A stretch of DNA of 64,000 nt from Actinomycetes bacterium (GTDB taxonomy: Bacteria > Actinomycetota > Thermoleophilia > RBG-16-64-13): contig JAGXFW010000016.1 in assembly GCA_024637035.1 (NCBI GenBank), forward strand, positions 62,001 through 126,000, read 5' to 3'. Each line of letters opens with the position of its first letter. Position 1 is the first letter of the stretch. The notes beneath the pieces are model-generated. The model had not been told where the DNA came from, made no database searches, and was given only the letters and a program-made list of their open reading frames with translations. Of the stretch, positions 17,431 through 26,330 are shown in pieces. The translations under genes were made by a program, and so were the position numbers.

Positions 17431-18396
17431 TCACTCCTGGCTCAGCATGCGCTCTATCAACTCATCGAGCTCTTCTGAGAGTTCGACGCCGGGGTCGACG
17501 ATCTGTACGAAAGGAACGGGCTCGCCTTCGTGCAGCGGCCGGCCCGCCATCAGCGCCTCGAACGCCTTCAGCTTCAAGCGATTGCGTATCTCGATCACCC
17601 GCGTTTCTAACTCCGCCCGGCCCGGCACGTTGGAACGGACACGGCATGAGCGTGAGGCGGCACGGGACAGTCCGCCTTCTTCTGAATCGTCCTCGTCCAT
17701 CCGACGAGCAGCCTCGAGCATCAGGCTCTCGATGGTGTTCTGAACGGTCCAGTGCTCCGCGCGGTTGGCCGAGTCGAACGCAAAGGCACCGTCCTCCCAG
17801 AGCGCGGCGAAGAAGAAGGCTTCCTCACCGTCGAGCGACTCCTCACCATCGACCTTCGCGGCCACCATTTCCCCTTGCTCCAACCAGATCCGAGCCCGAC
17901 CCGAGACGTCGGCGGTAACTACGGACAGACACCCGGAGGCCTTGCCGATGTGCAGCGTCTGCAGGACTTCGGTGACGCTCAGCTCCGAGAGATTACCCCT
18001 CAGGCCCTGGGTGGCTATCTGCGGAGGCAGAGACTCCGTACGCCGGAACACAGCCTTCAGCCGGGCGAGCAACTCGCGCTGCCGGAACGGTTTGACCAGG
18101 TAATCGTCGGCGCCCACGTCGAACCCGTTGACCGGATCGTCGACGCAGGTGAGAAAGAGAAGCGGGATATGGCGGGTCTGCGGGCTGTCCTTCAGCAAGG
18201 CGCAGAATTCGAGCCCGGTCATGCGCGGCATGAGCACGTCGGAGATGATGAGCTCCGGAGGTTCGTCGACAACCCGACGCAGAGCCTCGAGCCCATCTTC
18301 CGCCACAGTGACCTCATAGCCGTCTTCTTCAAGGAGACTCTGCAGCATCCCCCGCAGATCGGCGTCGTCTTCGACTACAAGGATGCGACGGCCCAT
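17431..18396 (-). CDS. Response regulator with C-terminal DUF4388 domain
   Basis: Receiver domain at about 1-122: acidic pocket VVEDDADL, phospho-acceptor Asp in ISDVLMPRMTG, and the conserved Lys in DYLVKPF. From about 140 a DUF4388 (PatA-like) domain follows (GNLSELSVTEVLQTLHIGKA), a module linked to motility and gliding regulators. No DNA-binding helix-turn-helix is seen, so it should act by protein contacts. Starts seven bases after the rel stop codon region. No histidine kinase is adjacent. A link to the pilus genes is possible but unsupported. Confidence 0.85.
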   Translation of the reverse strand: MGRRILVVEDDADLRGMLQSLLEEDGYEVTVAEDGLEALRRVVDEPPELIISDVLMPRMTGLEFCALLKDSPQTRHIPLLFLTCVDDPVNGFDVGADDYLVKPFRQRELLARLKAVFRRTESLPPQIATQGLRGNLSELSVTEVLQTLHIGKASGCLSVVTADVSGRARIWLEQGEMVAAKVDGEESLDGEEAFFFAALWEDGAFAFDSANRAEHWTVQNTIESLMLEAARRMDEDDSEEGGLSRAASRSCRVRSNVPGRAELETRVIEIRNRLKLKAFEALMAGRPLHEGEPVPFVQIVDPGVELSEELDELIERMLSQE

Positions 18397-18403
18397 GCCT
18401 GCC

Positions 18404-20629
18404 CTAGTGCGGGGTGACGCGATAGGCGTCGTAGACAGTATCGATCATCCGCATACGCTGCAGCACGGACTCGAGGTAGTCCACGCCGGGCACCTCGAAC
18501 ACGAACCTTCCCCTTACCGTGTTGTCGTCGGTGGTCTGGAGTTGTGCAGCCAGGATGTTCACGCCGCTCTCACTCAAGGTACGCGAGATATCCTCCAGGA
18601 GGCGGCTGCGATCGTAGGCTTCGATCTGGATTTCCACCCGGAACGGGGCCTTGGTGGCGGTGTCCCACGAAACCGCCGCGAACCTCTCCGGGTGCTTCTG
18701 GAGTGCTCTCACGTTGGGGCAGTCTTCGCGGTGCACCGTGATGCCCTTGCCCAGCGAGATGTAGCCCACGATCTCGTCACCGGGTACCGGTCGGCAGCAC
18801 TCCGGCATGCGGATCGCTACATCTTCCACTCCCTCCACCCGGATGCCAAGATCGCCGGACGACGGAAGGCGACGAGGTGTGATCTGGATGGCGGGCGGAA
18901 GGTCTTTGACGGTACCGAGGCTCTCGTCCAACTGCTGCATGATCTTTGTGAGCACATGCTGTGGACTCGTTTTTCCGGCGCCGATGCTTACGAAGAAGTC
19001 CTCGCGCTTCTGGAAGTTCATGTCCTTGGCAACCTGCGAGAGAGTCTCCGAACCCATGAGTCGCTGGGCCGGTAGACCATGCTTGCGCATGATCTCGAGC
19101 AGCGCCTCCTTGCCGAGGTGCTCGGAATCCTCACGCCGTTCGCGTTTGAACCACTGCCGGATCTTATTGCGAGCCCCGGAACTCCGCACGAAGTTCAGCC
19201 AGTCGCGCGACGGGCCGTGTGGGTTCTTGCTGGTGAGCACCTCGACGATATCGCCGGACTGTAGGTTATAGGTGAGGGGCACGATGCGACCGTTAGCCTT
19301 TGCCCCTATGCACCGATGTCCCACATCCGTATGGATGGCGTAGGCGAAGTCCACCGGCGTGGCGCCGGCTGGGAGGCTCTTCACCTCGCCCTTCGGAGTG
19401 AAGACGTACACCTCGTCCTGTAGCAGGTCGACGCGAAGCGATTCCATGAACTCAGAAGCGTCTTTGGTCTCCGACTGCCACTCCATCATCTGCCGAAGCC
19501 AGGTCAGGCGGTCGCTCTTGTCCCGGGCGCCGTCCCTGGCCTTGTCTTTGTCCTTGTACATCCAATGTGCTGCGATGCCGTATTCCGAGGTCTCGTGCAT
19601 CTCCGTCGTACGGATCTGGATCTCGAGTGGCTTTCCTTGCGGGCCGATGACGGTAGTATGTAGCGATTGGTACATATTGAACTTCGGCATAGCGATGTAG
19701 TCTTTGAAGCGGCCGGGAAGTGGCTTCCAGAGGGAGTGGATGATACCCACCGCCGCGTAGCAGTCGCGGACGCTGGCCACGAGCACGCGCATGGCGGTGA
19801 GATCGTAGATCTCGTTGAACTCCTTGCCCTTCCGCGTCATCTTGTCGTAGATGGAGTAGAAGTGCTTCGCTCTCCCGAGGATCTCGGCGTCGATCTTCAC
19901 CTTGTCGAGTTCACGTTTCAGATACGCCCTGGCCTCTTCGAGGTACGTCTCGCGATCGGCCCGACGCTGGGCCACCATCTGTTGGATCTCGGCGTACTTG
20001 CGCGGGTGTAGGGTCGCGAACGCGACATCCTCCAGCTCCCAGCGCACGGACTCGATGCCCAAGCGGTGCGCCAGCGGAGCGTAGATCTCGAGGGTCTCCT
20101 TGGCCTTCTGTATCTGCTTTTCCTTGCCCAGATAGCAGAGGGTGCGCATATTGTGCAGGCGATCGGCGAGCTTGATCAGGATCACCCTGATGTCTTTGGC
20201 CATCGCGATGATCATCTTGCGGAAGTTCTCTGCCTGCTCTTCTTCCACGCTGCGGAACGACATCTGGGTCAGCTTCGTGACGCCGTCGACCAGGAGTGCC
20301 ACTTCGTCTCCGAACTCGGCGCGCACCTCCTCGACCGAGAATTCAGTGTCTTCCACCACGTCGTGGAGCAGAGCGGCGGCGATTGTGGCGGAGTCGAGCC
20401 GGAGATCGGCACAGATGGCGGCGGTGCCGACGGGATGAAGGATGTAGTCTTCACCGCTGGCACGCCGTTGCTCACGATGATGCGTGACTGCTATCTCGAA
20501 AGCTCGGCGGACCAGATCTCGGTCGAAGGTAGGATTGTATCGTACGATCTGCCGAAACAGGTCGTCGAGCAACTCGCGGTGGGGCAACTCGAGCTCTAGG
20601 ACTTCCGAGCTCTCAGGCGGCCGTGTCAC
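18404..20629 (-). CDS. relA: Bifunctional (p)ppGpp synthetase/hydrolase Rel
   Basis: Stringent-response enzyme. Seen in order: HD hydrolase domain with intact HDVVEDT, synthetase domain (GRAKHFYSIYDKM, RFKDYIAMPK, YQSLHTTV), TGS domain (VFTPKGEVKSLP), zinc-finger domain with a CC pair (ECCRPVPGD), and C-terminal ACT. Both catalytic halves look complete, so it should make and destroy (p)ppGpp. The GTG at 20629 overlaps the recJ stop as GTGA; a TTG at 20641 is an alternative. 741 aa, full length. Coupled to recJ, a common pairing. Confidence 0.96.
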   Translation of the reverse strand: MTRPPESSEVLELELPHRELLDDLFRQIVRYNPTFDRDLVRRAFEIAVTHHREQRRASGEDYILHPVGTAAICADLRLDSATIAAALLHDVVEDTEFSVEEVRAEFGDEVALLVDGVTKLTQMSFRSVEEEQAENFRKMIIAMAKDIRVILIKLADRLHNMRTLCYLGKEKQIQKAKETLEIYAPLAHRLGIESVRWELEDVAFATLHPRKYAEIQQMVAQRRADRETYLEEARAYLKRELDKVKIDAEILGRAKHFYSIYDKMTRKGKEFNEIYDLTAMRVLVASVRDCYAAVGIIHSLWKPLPGRFKDYIAMPKFNMYQSLHTTVIGPQGKPLEIQIRTTEMHETSEYGIAAHWMYKDKDKARDGARDKSDRLTWLRQMMEWQSETKDASEFMESLRVDLLQDEVYVFTPKGEVKSLPAGATPVDFAYAIHTDVGHRCIGAKANGRIVPLTYNLQSGDIVEVLTSKNPHGPSRDWLNFVRSSGARNKIRQWFKRERREDSEHLGKEALLEIMRKHGLPAQRLMGSETLSQVAKDMNFQKREDFFVSIGAGKTSPQHVLTKIMQQLDESLGTVKDLPPAIQITPRRLPSSGDLGIRVEGVEDVAIRMPECCRPVPGDEIVGYISLGKGITVHREDCPNVRALQKHPERFAAVSWDTATKAPFRVEIQIEAYDRSRLLEDISRTLSESGVNILAAQLQTTDDNTVRGRFVFEVPGVDYLESVLQRMRMIDTVYDAYRVTPH

Positions 20630-23130
20630 ATCCTCCGGCAAAAGGTGATGGCCTCCGTGTAGGCGGCTTCAGCCGCTAGGTACGCAGGGTGGTCCGTGGC
20701 CTTCATTGTAGCGTTTTCGGTCGATCCGGGGCCATGGCCGAGTGCCTCCAAGAGCTGCGCCGCAGCATGGAAGTCTTCGCCCGACGCGAGCACCCCGTCC
20801 TTTTCCCAGGCTGCACGATCAGCGCGGGCGAACAGCTCGAGGCGCTCCGCCCCCGCAGATCGCCACTCCCTGTAGAGAGCGACCATCCAGTATCTGGGGT
20901 GCACCGTCTGGCGAAGCCCCCGCGACACGCGGTCTCGTTCTTCTTCACCGTACATCAAGTGGATCCTAGCGCCGGAAGCAGCGAGGTGGGCGACCAGCCT
21001 GGTGTGCGAAGGGCGGAAGGGTGGGTCGGCGAGGATGATATGGCGTCGGGAGCTCAGAAGTTCTGCTCGACGCTCGGCGCCCCACCAGTCCGAGAACAGC
21101 AGGGCATCCGGGCGCAAACCGGCTCCCCTGGTGCGCCAGCAGTACCGGCTCACGCAATCGATCCCAGTGACGCTCAGCTCTCTGAGCGGCAAGGCGCCGC
21201 ATACCGCAGTGAGGTGATGGCTCGTCGAGGAACCCACGATCGCTACCGACTCTCCCGACGACAAGACCTCGGCGATACGGGGCAGAGCCCCGCGACGATC
21301 GCGCAGATCACGCCCCTTCAGCGGCACTTCTTCGCCCGCGAACGGGTCCGCACAGCCAGCGCACGCGACGGGAGCATCCAGGGGATCTCGGTAAGGACAA
21401 TCCGGCGCACATCCAAGAGCGGCCTGACCATGGTCGTCGGCTCGATACAGACTGTGCAGGTGGGCTTCGGCGCGACTCGTGCCTTGCCATTCGCTCACTT
21501 CCAGGCGCAGCCCCGCGTGTCCCCTCCCGCCGTTACCGACGAGCGCCGGGATCTTGGGTGCGAGCCCGAAGCCGATCGCCTTGGTGCGGATTTCGTCGAT
21601 CACCACGCTGCAACGCAGGTGATCGCCCTTGCGCGTGGTCTCCGGGTACTCGAAGCGGGCACCGATGGCGATGAGGTTCACGCGGGGATTGCCCATGCCG
21701 AAAGGCGCGAGACGGGCGAAGGCGTCCGCGGTCTCCAATGTGAGGTCTTCGCCGTGTATGACCGCGTCGGGAACGTAAGTGGGGATCATGTCTTCTTCGG
21801 TGAGAGTCGCGTCGGCATGCGCGGCCATCCGAGACCGGAACTCCTCCAAGGAGGCCTCGGGAAGGGTCATTCCGGCGGCCTGACGATGGCCGCCGAAATC
21901 GGTGAACAACTCGGAACACGCCGTGAGGCCGGCCATGATGTCGTATGCAGGGATACTGCGGGCCGAGCCCCTCGCCACGCCCTCGTTGATGGAGAGCACA
22001 GCGGTGGGACGTTGATAGCGTTCAACGATCCGCGAGGCGACGATGCCGAGCACACCCTCATGCCAGCCGGCGCCCGCGACCACCAGGACCGTAGGGAGCG
22101 TGGCGATGTCTTCCACTTGCTGTAGGGCTTCCAGCAAGACGCCGGCCTCTACTTCCTGGCGCCTGCGGTTCAGGGCATCCAGTTCCTCGCTTATGGCGGC
22201 GCCTTCTCGGGGGTCGTCGGTGAGAAGCAATCGGAGAGGCGATTGGGGGTCCTTCATCCGTCCCGCCGCGTTCAGCCGCGGGGCCACTCGGAACCCGATG
22301 GTCTGGGCGTCGACCCTCCCCTCACCCATCATGCTGAGCAAGGCTTGCAGGCCGGGCTTGTCGGAGGTCGCGAGGCGCACTACTCCCTCGGTGACGTAGT
22401 AGCGGTTCTCGCCCACGAGCGGCACGAGATCCGCGACCGTGCCGAGCGCGACCAAGTCGAGCTGTTTGAGGAGCGCTTCGGGCAGACGATGCTCTTCCGC
22501 CCCATCGACCCGCACGTGAAGGGCGTGGAGCACCTTGAGGGCCACACCTACGCCGCATAGATGGGGGTGCGGGTACTCGCCGTTGGACACGTGTATCAAG
22601 GGGCAGGCGGGAAGTACCGGGCCAGGGCTGTGATGATCGGTCACGATGACATCGAGACCAAGAGACATCGCCAAAGCGACTTGCTCCGGATAGTTGATGC
22701 CGCAGTCGACTGTGATCAGCAGGCCTTCGCCCCCGGCCGCGATCGTGCGGACACCTGATTCCGAGAGGCCGTAGCCTTCGACAAATCGACTGGGGAGGAA
22801 CGTCTCCGCGTGGATACCGAACTGCCGCAAGCCCCGCACAAGAAGCGCCGTCGCCGAGATGCCGTCGACGTCGTAGTCACCATAGACCACGACCCGCCGG
22901 CCCCCGGCCGCTGCGGCAAGGATCGTCTCGACCGCGATCTCCATGTCGGAGAAGAGGAACGGGCTCGGGACTTCGCTCGACACCTCGAGGAAGTCACGCG
23001 CCTCCCGTGAGGATTCGAACCCGCGGCGAGCCAGGACCACTCCGGCCACGAGCGGCAGGCTTAGGTCGTGGGCGATGCGCTCCGCGACATCCCATTCGAA
23101 GGGCGTGCAGTTCCAAGCGTAAGAATCCAT
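20626..23130 (-). CDS. recJ: Single-stranded-DNA-specific exonuclease RecJ with long C-terminal extension
   Basis: 5'-3' ssDNA exonuclease of recombination and repair. Catalytic DHH region is intact: GDYDVDG (84-90), DCG (142-144), DHH (165-167); the DHHA1 domain with GGHRQAAG (413-420) follows, then an OB fold. Residues about 560-834 form an extension seen in Gram-positive-type RecJ; here it opens with a cysteine cluster Cys574, Cys578, Cys590, Cys593 that looks like a zinc site. ATG start lacks a Shine-Dalgarno; a -10-like TATACT ends eight bases upstream, so the mRNA may be leaderless. Confidence 0.93.
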   Translation of the reverse strand: MDSYAWNCTPFEWDVAERIAHDLSLPLVAGVVLARRGFESSREARDFLEVSSEVPSPFLFSDMEIAVETILAAAAGGRRVVVYGDYDVDGISATALLVRGLRQFGIHAETFLPSRFVEGYGLSESGVRTIAAGGEGLLITVDCGINYPEQVALAMSLGLDVIVTDHHSPGPVLPACPLIHVSNGEYPHPHLCGVGVALKVLHALHVRVDGAEEHRLPEALLKQLDLVALGTVADLVPLVGENRYYVTEGVVRLATSDKPGLQALLSMMGEGRVDAQTIGFRVAPRLNAAGRMKDPQSPLRLLLTDDPREGAAISEELDALNRRRQEVEAGVLLEALQQVEDIATLPTVLVVAGAGWHEGVLGIVASRIVERYQRPTAVLSINEGVARGSARSIPAYDIMAGLTACSELFTDFGGHRQAAGMTLPEASLEEFRSRMAAHADATLTEEDMIPTYVPDAVIHGEDLTLETADAFARLAPFGMGNPRVNLIAIGARFEYPETTRKGDHLRCSVVIDEIRTKAIGFGLAPKIPALVGNGGRGHAGLRLEVSEWQGTSRAEAHLHSLYRADDHGQAALGCAPDCPYRDPLDAPVACAGCADPFAGEEVPLKGRDLRDRRGALPRIAEVLSSGESVAIVGSSTSHHLTAVCGALPLRELSVTGIDCVSRYCWRTRGAGLRPDALLFSDWWGAERRAELLSSRRHIILADPPFRPSHTRLVAHLAASGARIHLMYGEEERDRVSRGLRQTVHPRYWMVALYREWRSAGAERLELFARADRAAWEKDGVLASGEDFHAAAQLLEALGHGPGSTENATMKATDHPAYLAAEAAYTEAITFCRRM

Positions 23131-23138
23131 GTTGGCAC

Positions 23139-23144
23139 AGTATA
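23139..23144 (-). promoter_or_regulatory. -10-like element immediately before recJ
   Basis: Minus-strand TATACT separated from the recJ ATG by only eight bases. If used, transcription would begin at or within two bases of the start codon. No convincing -35 element is seen 16-18 bp upstream. Confidence 0.35.
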
Positions 23145-23195
23145 GCCGTGGGGACGGACGACGGTCGCTAGCCTACCACCGAGGAGAGAGGCGCC

Positions 23196-24887
23196 TTACA
23201 TCCTGCCGGAGCGGACGATCGCCCACATGAGCCACACGCCGAAGACGAACGAGCCGAAGAAACCGGGGATCCCCCATACGGAGAGTCCGAGGATGTGGGG
23301 CCCTCCGGTGACGAACACAGCGACGATTGAGCTGGCCAGCCCGAGGGTTGCGGTGATCAGACCGATCACCACACGATTGGTGAGCACGTCGAGCTTGTGT
23401 CCGAAGTCATCCAGCCCCATGTGCACGAACTTGATCTCCAGCTCGCCGTCACGCAACTCCTCGAGCAGGTCGTGCAGCTGGAACGGATACTCCTGGATGA
23501 CTCTCGCATAGGCCTCGAGTGAGCGACCCGCACCGGCGATCACCGAGTCGGGGCGATAGCGACGAGCCAGCAAGCTGCGCGCGTATGGCCTCGCGAGATG
23601 AAACACGTCGAGGTCCGGATAGACAGTGGTCGCCACGCCCTCCAGAGTCAGCAATGACTTCTCTAGAAGGAGAAAGCGGGACGGCAGGTTGAGATGCAGT
23701 TGATAGATGAGGTCGAAGACCTCGCGGATGAGCGCTCCGGCGTCGAGGTCTGCGAGCTTGAGGCCGAAGTAGCGGGCAAACCCAAGTTCCAGGGCTGCCG
23801 TGACCTCACGGTCTTTCTCTCGCGGCCAGCGTACTCCGAGGCGCGCCAGCCTGCGCTTGACGCCCTCGATATCGCGACTCATCACATCGAGGAAGAGGAG
23901 CGTGCCTTGTTCGAGGTCTTCCCGCGAGAGGGCGCCCGCCATACCGAAATCAAGGAGGGCGATACGGCCGGGTTCCAGGTACATGATGTTCGCGGGGTGC
24001 GGGTCGGCGTGGAAGAACCCGTCCTCGAGGATCTGCTTGAACCATGCGTCGGCGATGGACTCGGCGAGGCGGGAACGTTGTTCAAAGCCGAGCTCTTCAA
24101 GGTCAAGGAGGTTCAGTGTGGTGCCGCCCATGTGTTCGAGGGTGAGCACCCGGCGGCGCGAGTGAGTCCAATAGACTCTCGGGATACTCACCGATTCCGA
24201 TCCCGAGAAGTGCGACGCGAAACGCTCAGCGTTCCGCCCCTCAAGGGTGTAGTCGAGCTCAGCGGAGATCGACCGCGCGAACTCCTGAACCACCGCGACC
24301 GGGTCGGCGAACAGCCGTTCGCCCAGGTGGTCTCTCATCAAGGACGCCGCTTGCTCGAGTAGCTCGATATCCCGCTGGATCTGGTGGGCGGCATCGGGGC
24401 GTTGCACCTTCACGACGACTTCGATACCACCGGGAAGAACCGCGCGGTGCACCTGTCCGATGGACGCGGCGGCGATAGGGACGGGATCGAAGCTCGTGAA
24501 CAGGCGCTCGAGGGTGAGGCCGAGCTCTTCTTCGACAACGGCTCGCACCCTCTCGAATGGGAATGGGGACACGTTGTCCTGAAGCCGCACCAGTTGCTGC
24601 AGCACCTCATGGGGCACGAGATCCGGTCTCGTGCTCAGCAGCTGGCCGAACTTCACGAAGGTGGGGCCGAGCTCTTCCAGGAACTCGCGGACGTGCCGTC
24701 CCAAGTGCGGGGGCGCCGGGGGCACCTCCCGCTTGCTCAGCGCGAGTACCGTCCACAGGTTGTGCCGCTCGAACAGGTACCCGAAACCGTGGCGTACCGC
24801 TACCTCGGAGATCTGACGCAGGCGATCGAGGTTGCGACCTTGGCTGACGAGTCCTTTGGGCGCCTGCCTCACTCGCATGTCAGCCAC
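23196..24887 (-). CDS. ABC1/AarF/UbiB-family atypical kinase-like membrane protein
   Basis: 563 aa. Hallmarks: FVKFGQLLSTRPD (KxGQ motif), the Ala-rich ASIGQVHRA loop replacing the Gly-rich loop, the invariant Lys in VVKVQRP, and LDFGMAG. Two hydrophobic helices at the C terminus (about 500-525 and 530-555) anchor it. Family members support quinone or isoprenoid lipid metabolism by ATPase activity; a quinone link is not shown in this window. GTG start at 24887 or the ATG nine bases in. It is followed on the same transcript side by a coiled-coil protein often paired with it. Confidence 0.87.
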   Translation of the reverse strand: MADMRVRQAPKGLVSQGRNLDRLRQISEVAVRHGFGYLFERHNLWTVLALSKREVPPAPPHLGRHVREFLEELGPTFVKFGQLLSTRPDLVPHEVLQQLVRLQDNVSPFPFERVRAVVEEELGLTLERLFTSFDPVPIAAASIGQVHRAVLPGGIEVVVKVQRPDAAHQIQRDIELLEQAASLMRDHLGERLFADPVAVVQEFARSISAELDYTLEGRNAERFASHFSGSESVSIPRVYWTHSRRRVLTLEHMGGTTLNLLDLEELGFEQRSRLAESIADAWFKQILEDGFFHADPHPANIMYLEPGRIALLDFGMAGALSREDLEQGTLLFLDVMSRDIEGVKRRLARLGVRWPREKDREVTAALELGFARYFGLKLADLDAGALIREVFDLIYQLHLNLPSRFLLLEKSLLTLEGVATTVYPDLDVFHLARPYARSLLARRYRPDSVIAGAGRSLEAYARVIQEYPFQLHDLLEELRDGELEIKFVHMGLDDFGHKLDVLTNRVVIGLITATLGLASSIVAVFVTGGPHILGLSVWGIPGFFGSFVFGVWLMWAIVRSGRM

Positions 24888-24928
24888 CGCTGATCACCGT
24901 CCTCGTGCCGCACGTGCCGTGGAACGAG

Positions 24929-25321
24929 TCACTCATCCGCCCGGGAAAGGCCGTCGACCTGCTTCTCGAGAAGGGCGAGGCGATGCTCCAATTGCTGCAC
25001 CCGGAACTCGACATCTTCGACCGAATGCTGCGTGGCGACCCCGAGTTGCCCCATCACGCTTTGGATCGACGAGTCGGCGCCCCGAAGGGCCGAGCGCGCC
25101 TCGTCACGACTACGGATCGCCAGACCCTCGACCAGGTCCTTGCCTTCGTCTGCTGAAAGCTGGCCCCGACGGATGAACTCGTCGGCCACGGCCTGTACTC
25201 GATCCTTGGTGAGCGCGGCCGCTCCGAGGCCAACAAGCAGGGCCCGTTCGAGGATATCGCGCACGGTGGGGGGGCTTTCCGGTGTAGTGCTGTCGGCGGT
25301 GGTGTCGGCGTCTTCGCTCAT
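24929..25321 (-). CDS. Phasin/PhaF-like coiled-coil protein
   Basis: 130 aa: acidic low-complexity N terminus, a hydrophobic helix (about 25-40, ILERALLVGLGAAALT), then charged helices ending in a heptad stretch (VEFRVQQLEHRLALLEKQVD) predicted as coiled coil. This matches the poly(3-hydroxyalkanoate) synthesis regulator-like family that commonly neighbours aarF genes. ATG start, GGGAGAGG just upstream. It probably binds the AarF protein or a lipid surface; there is no PHA synthase nearby, so a PHA role is not supported. Confidence 0.7.
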   Translation of the reverse strand: MSEDADTTADSTTPESPPTVRDILERALLVGLGAAALTKDRVQAVADEFIRRGQLSADEGKDLVEGLAIRSRDEARSALRGADSSIQSVMGQLGVATQHSVEDVEFRVQQLEHRLALLEKQVDGLSRADE

Positions 25322-25433
25322 GGCCTCTCCCTTACTGGACGGAGTTCGCAGTCACTCTTCCCGTCTCTGAGGAGCACTGAAACGGGTCGGCTCGAATCAC
25401 GCCGCAGCAGGTGCGCGAGGTGCCGAGAGGCTC

Positions 25434-26330
25434 CTACCGTGCAGCCTTCTCGGCCACGGCCCGCTTACGGAACCGAGGCTCCCGTTCCTTCCACAGAGTG
25501 AGGATGGGCGACGCGACGAACATGGACGAGTAGCCGCCCGCGGCGATGCCGATGAACAGGGCGAAGGCGAAGTCCTTCAGTGTGGCTCCGCCCAGAAGCA
25601 AGATGGTGCCGATGGGCATCAGGGTCGTGAGCGCTGTGTTGATCGATCGCGCCAGGGTCTGGCGGATGCTCAAGTCGACCATGGAGCCGTAGGACTCCTT
25701 CTTGATGAGGATCTGGTTCTCGCGGATGCGATCGAACACGATGATCGTGTCGTTGATGGAGTACCCGAGGATGGTCAGCACCGCGGCCACCGTGGCCGCC
25801 GTCACCAATCGGCCCGTCAGTGCGTACACGCCAAGGGTGAGAGCAACGTCATGCACGAGCGCGACAATCGCCGGTAGAGCGAACTTGTACTCGAAACGCC
25901 ACGTGATGTAGAGGACGATGATGGCGATTGCGAAGATCACTGCGATCAAGGCCTTCTGGCCGGTCTCGGCTCCAAAACTCGGCCCGACACGCTCGAGGCC
26001 CGCGGAAGCCTGCTCGGCTCCGAAGTCCACAGCGAGGGCGGCGATCAACTCGTCGAACTGACTGTCCGACAATTCGGACGCGGTGATCACGAAGCCGTTG
26101 TCGCCGACGGGTTGGACCACGCTATCTCCCACCCCGACCGCGTCGACCGCGTCACGCACCTGCGTCACGGTAGCGGCCTGCGCCAGTTTGACCTCGACTC
26201 GCACACCGCCGTTGAACTCGATGCCGAGGCGAAGCCCGAAGACCAGCATGGACACAACGGCGAGCAAGGTGACCACGCCCACGAGCGAGATGAAGTACCG
26301 CTTGTAGCGCATAAAGGGATAGACCGTCAT
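25434..26330 (-). CDS. secF: Preprotein translocase subunit SecF
   Basis: Membrane subunit that uses the proton gradient to complete Sec export. Six transmembrane helices, the periplasmic first loop, and the SecF signature FDRIRENQ with the preceding GYSINDTIIV are visible. ATG at 26330 overlaps the secD stop (ATGA), giving 298 aa. Partner of SecD directly upstream. Confidence 0.96.
   Translation of the reverse strand: MTVYPFMRYKRYFISLVGVVTLLAVVSMLVFGLRLGIEFNGGVRVEVKLAQAATVTQVRDAVDAVGVGDSVVQPVGDNGFVITASELSDSQFDELIAALAVDFGAEQASAGLERVGPSFGAETGQKALIAVIFAIAIIVLYITWRFEYKFALPAIVALVHDVALTLGVYALTGRLVTAATVAAVLTILGYSINDTIIVFDRIRENQILIKKESYGSMVDLSIRQTLARSINTALTTLMPIGTILLLGGATLKDFAFALFIGIAAGGYSSMFVASPILTLWKEREPRFRKRAVAEKAAR

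Noticed and set aside
20689-22125. 478-codon plus-strand open frame
   Set aside because: Antisense to recJ, whose catalytic motifs are intact; composition is a mirror artefact.
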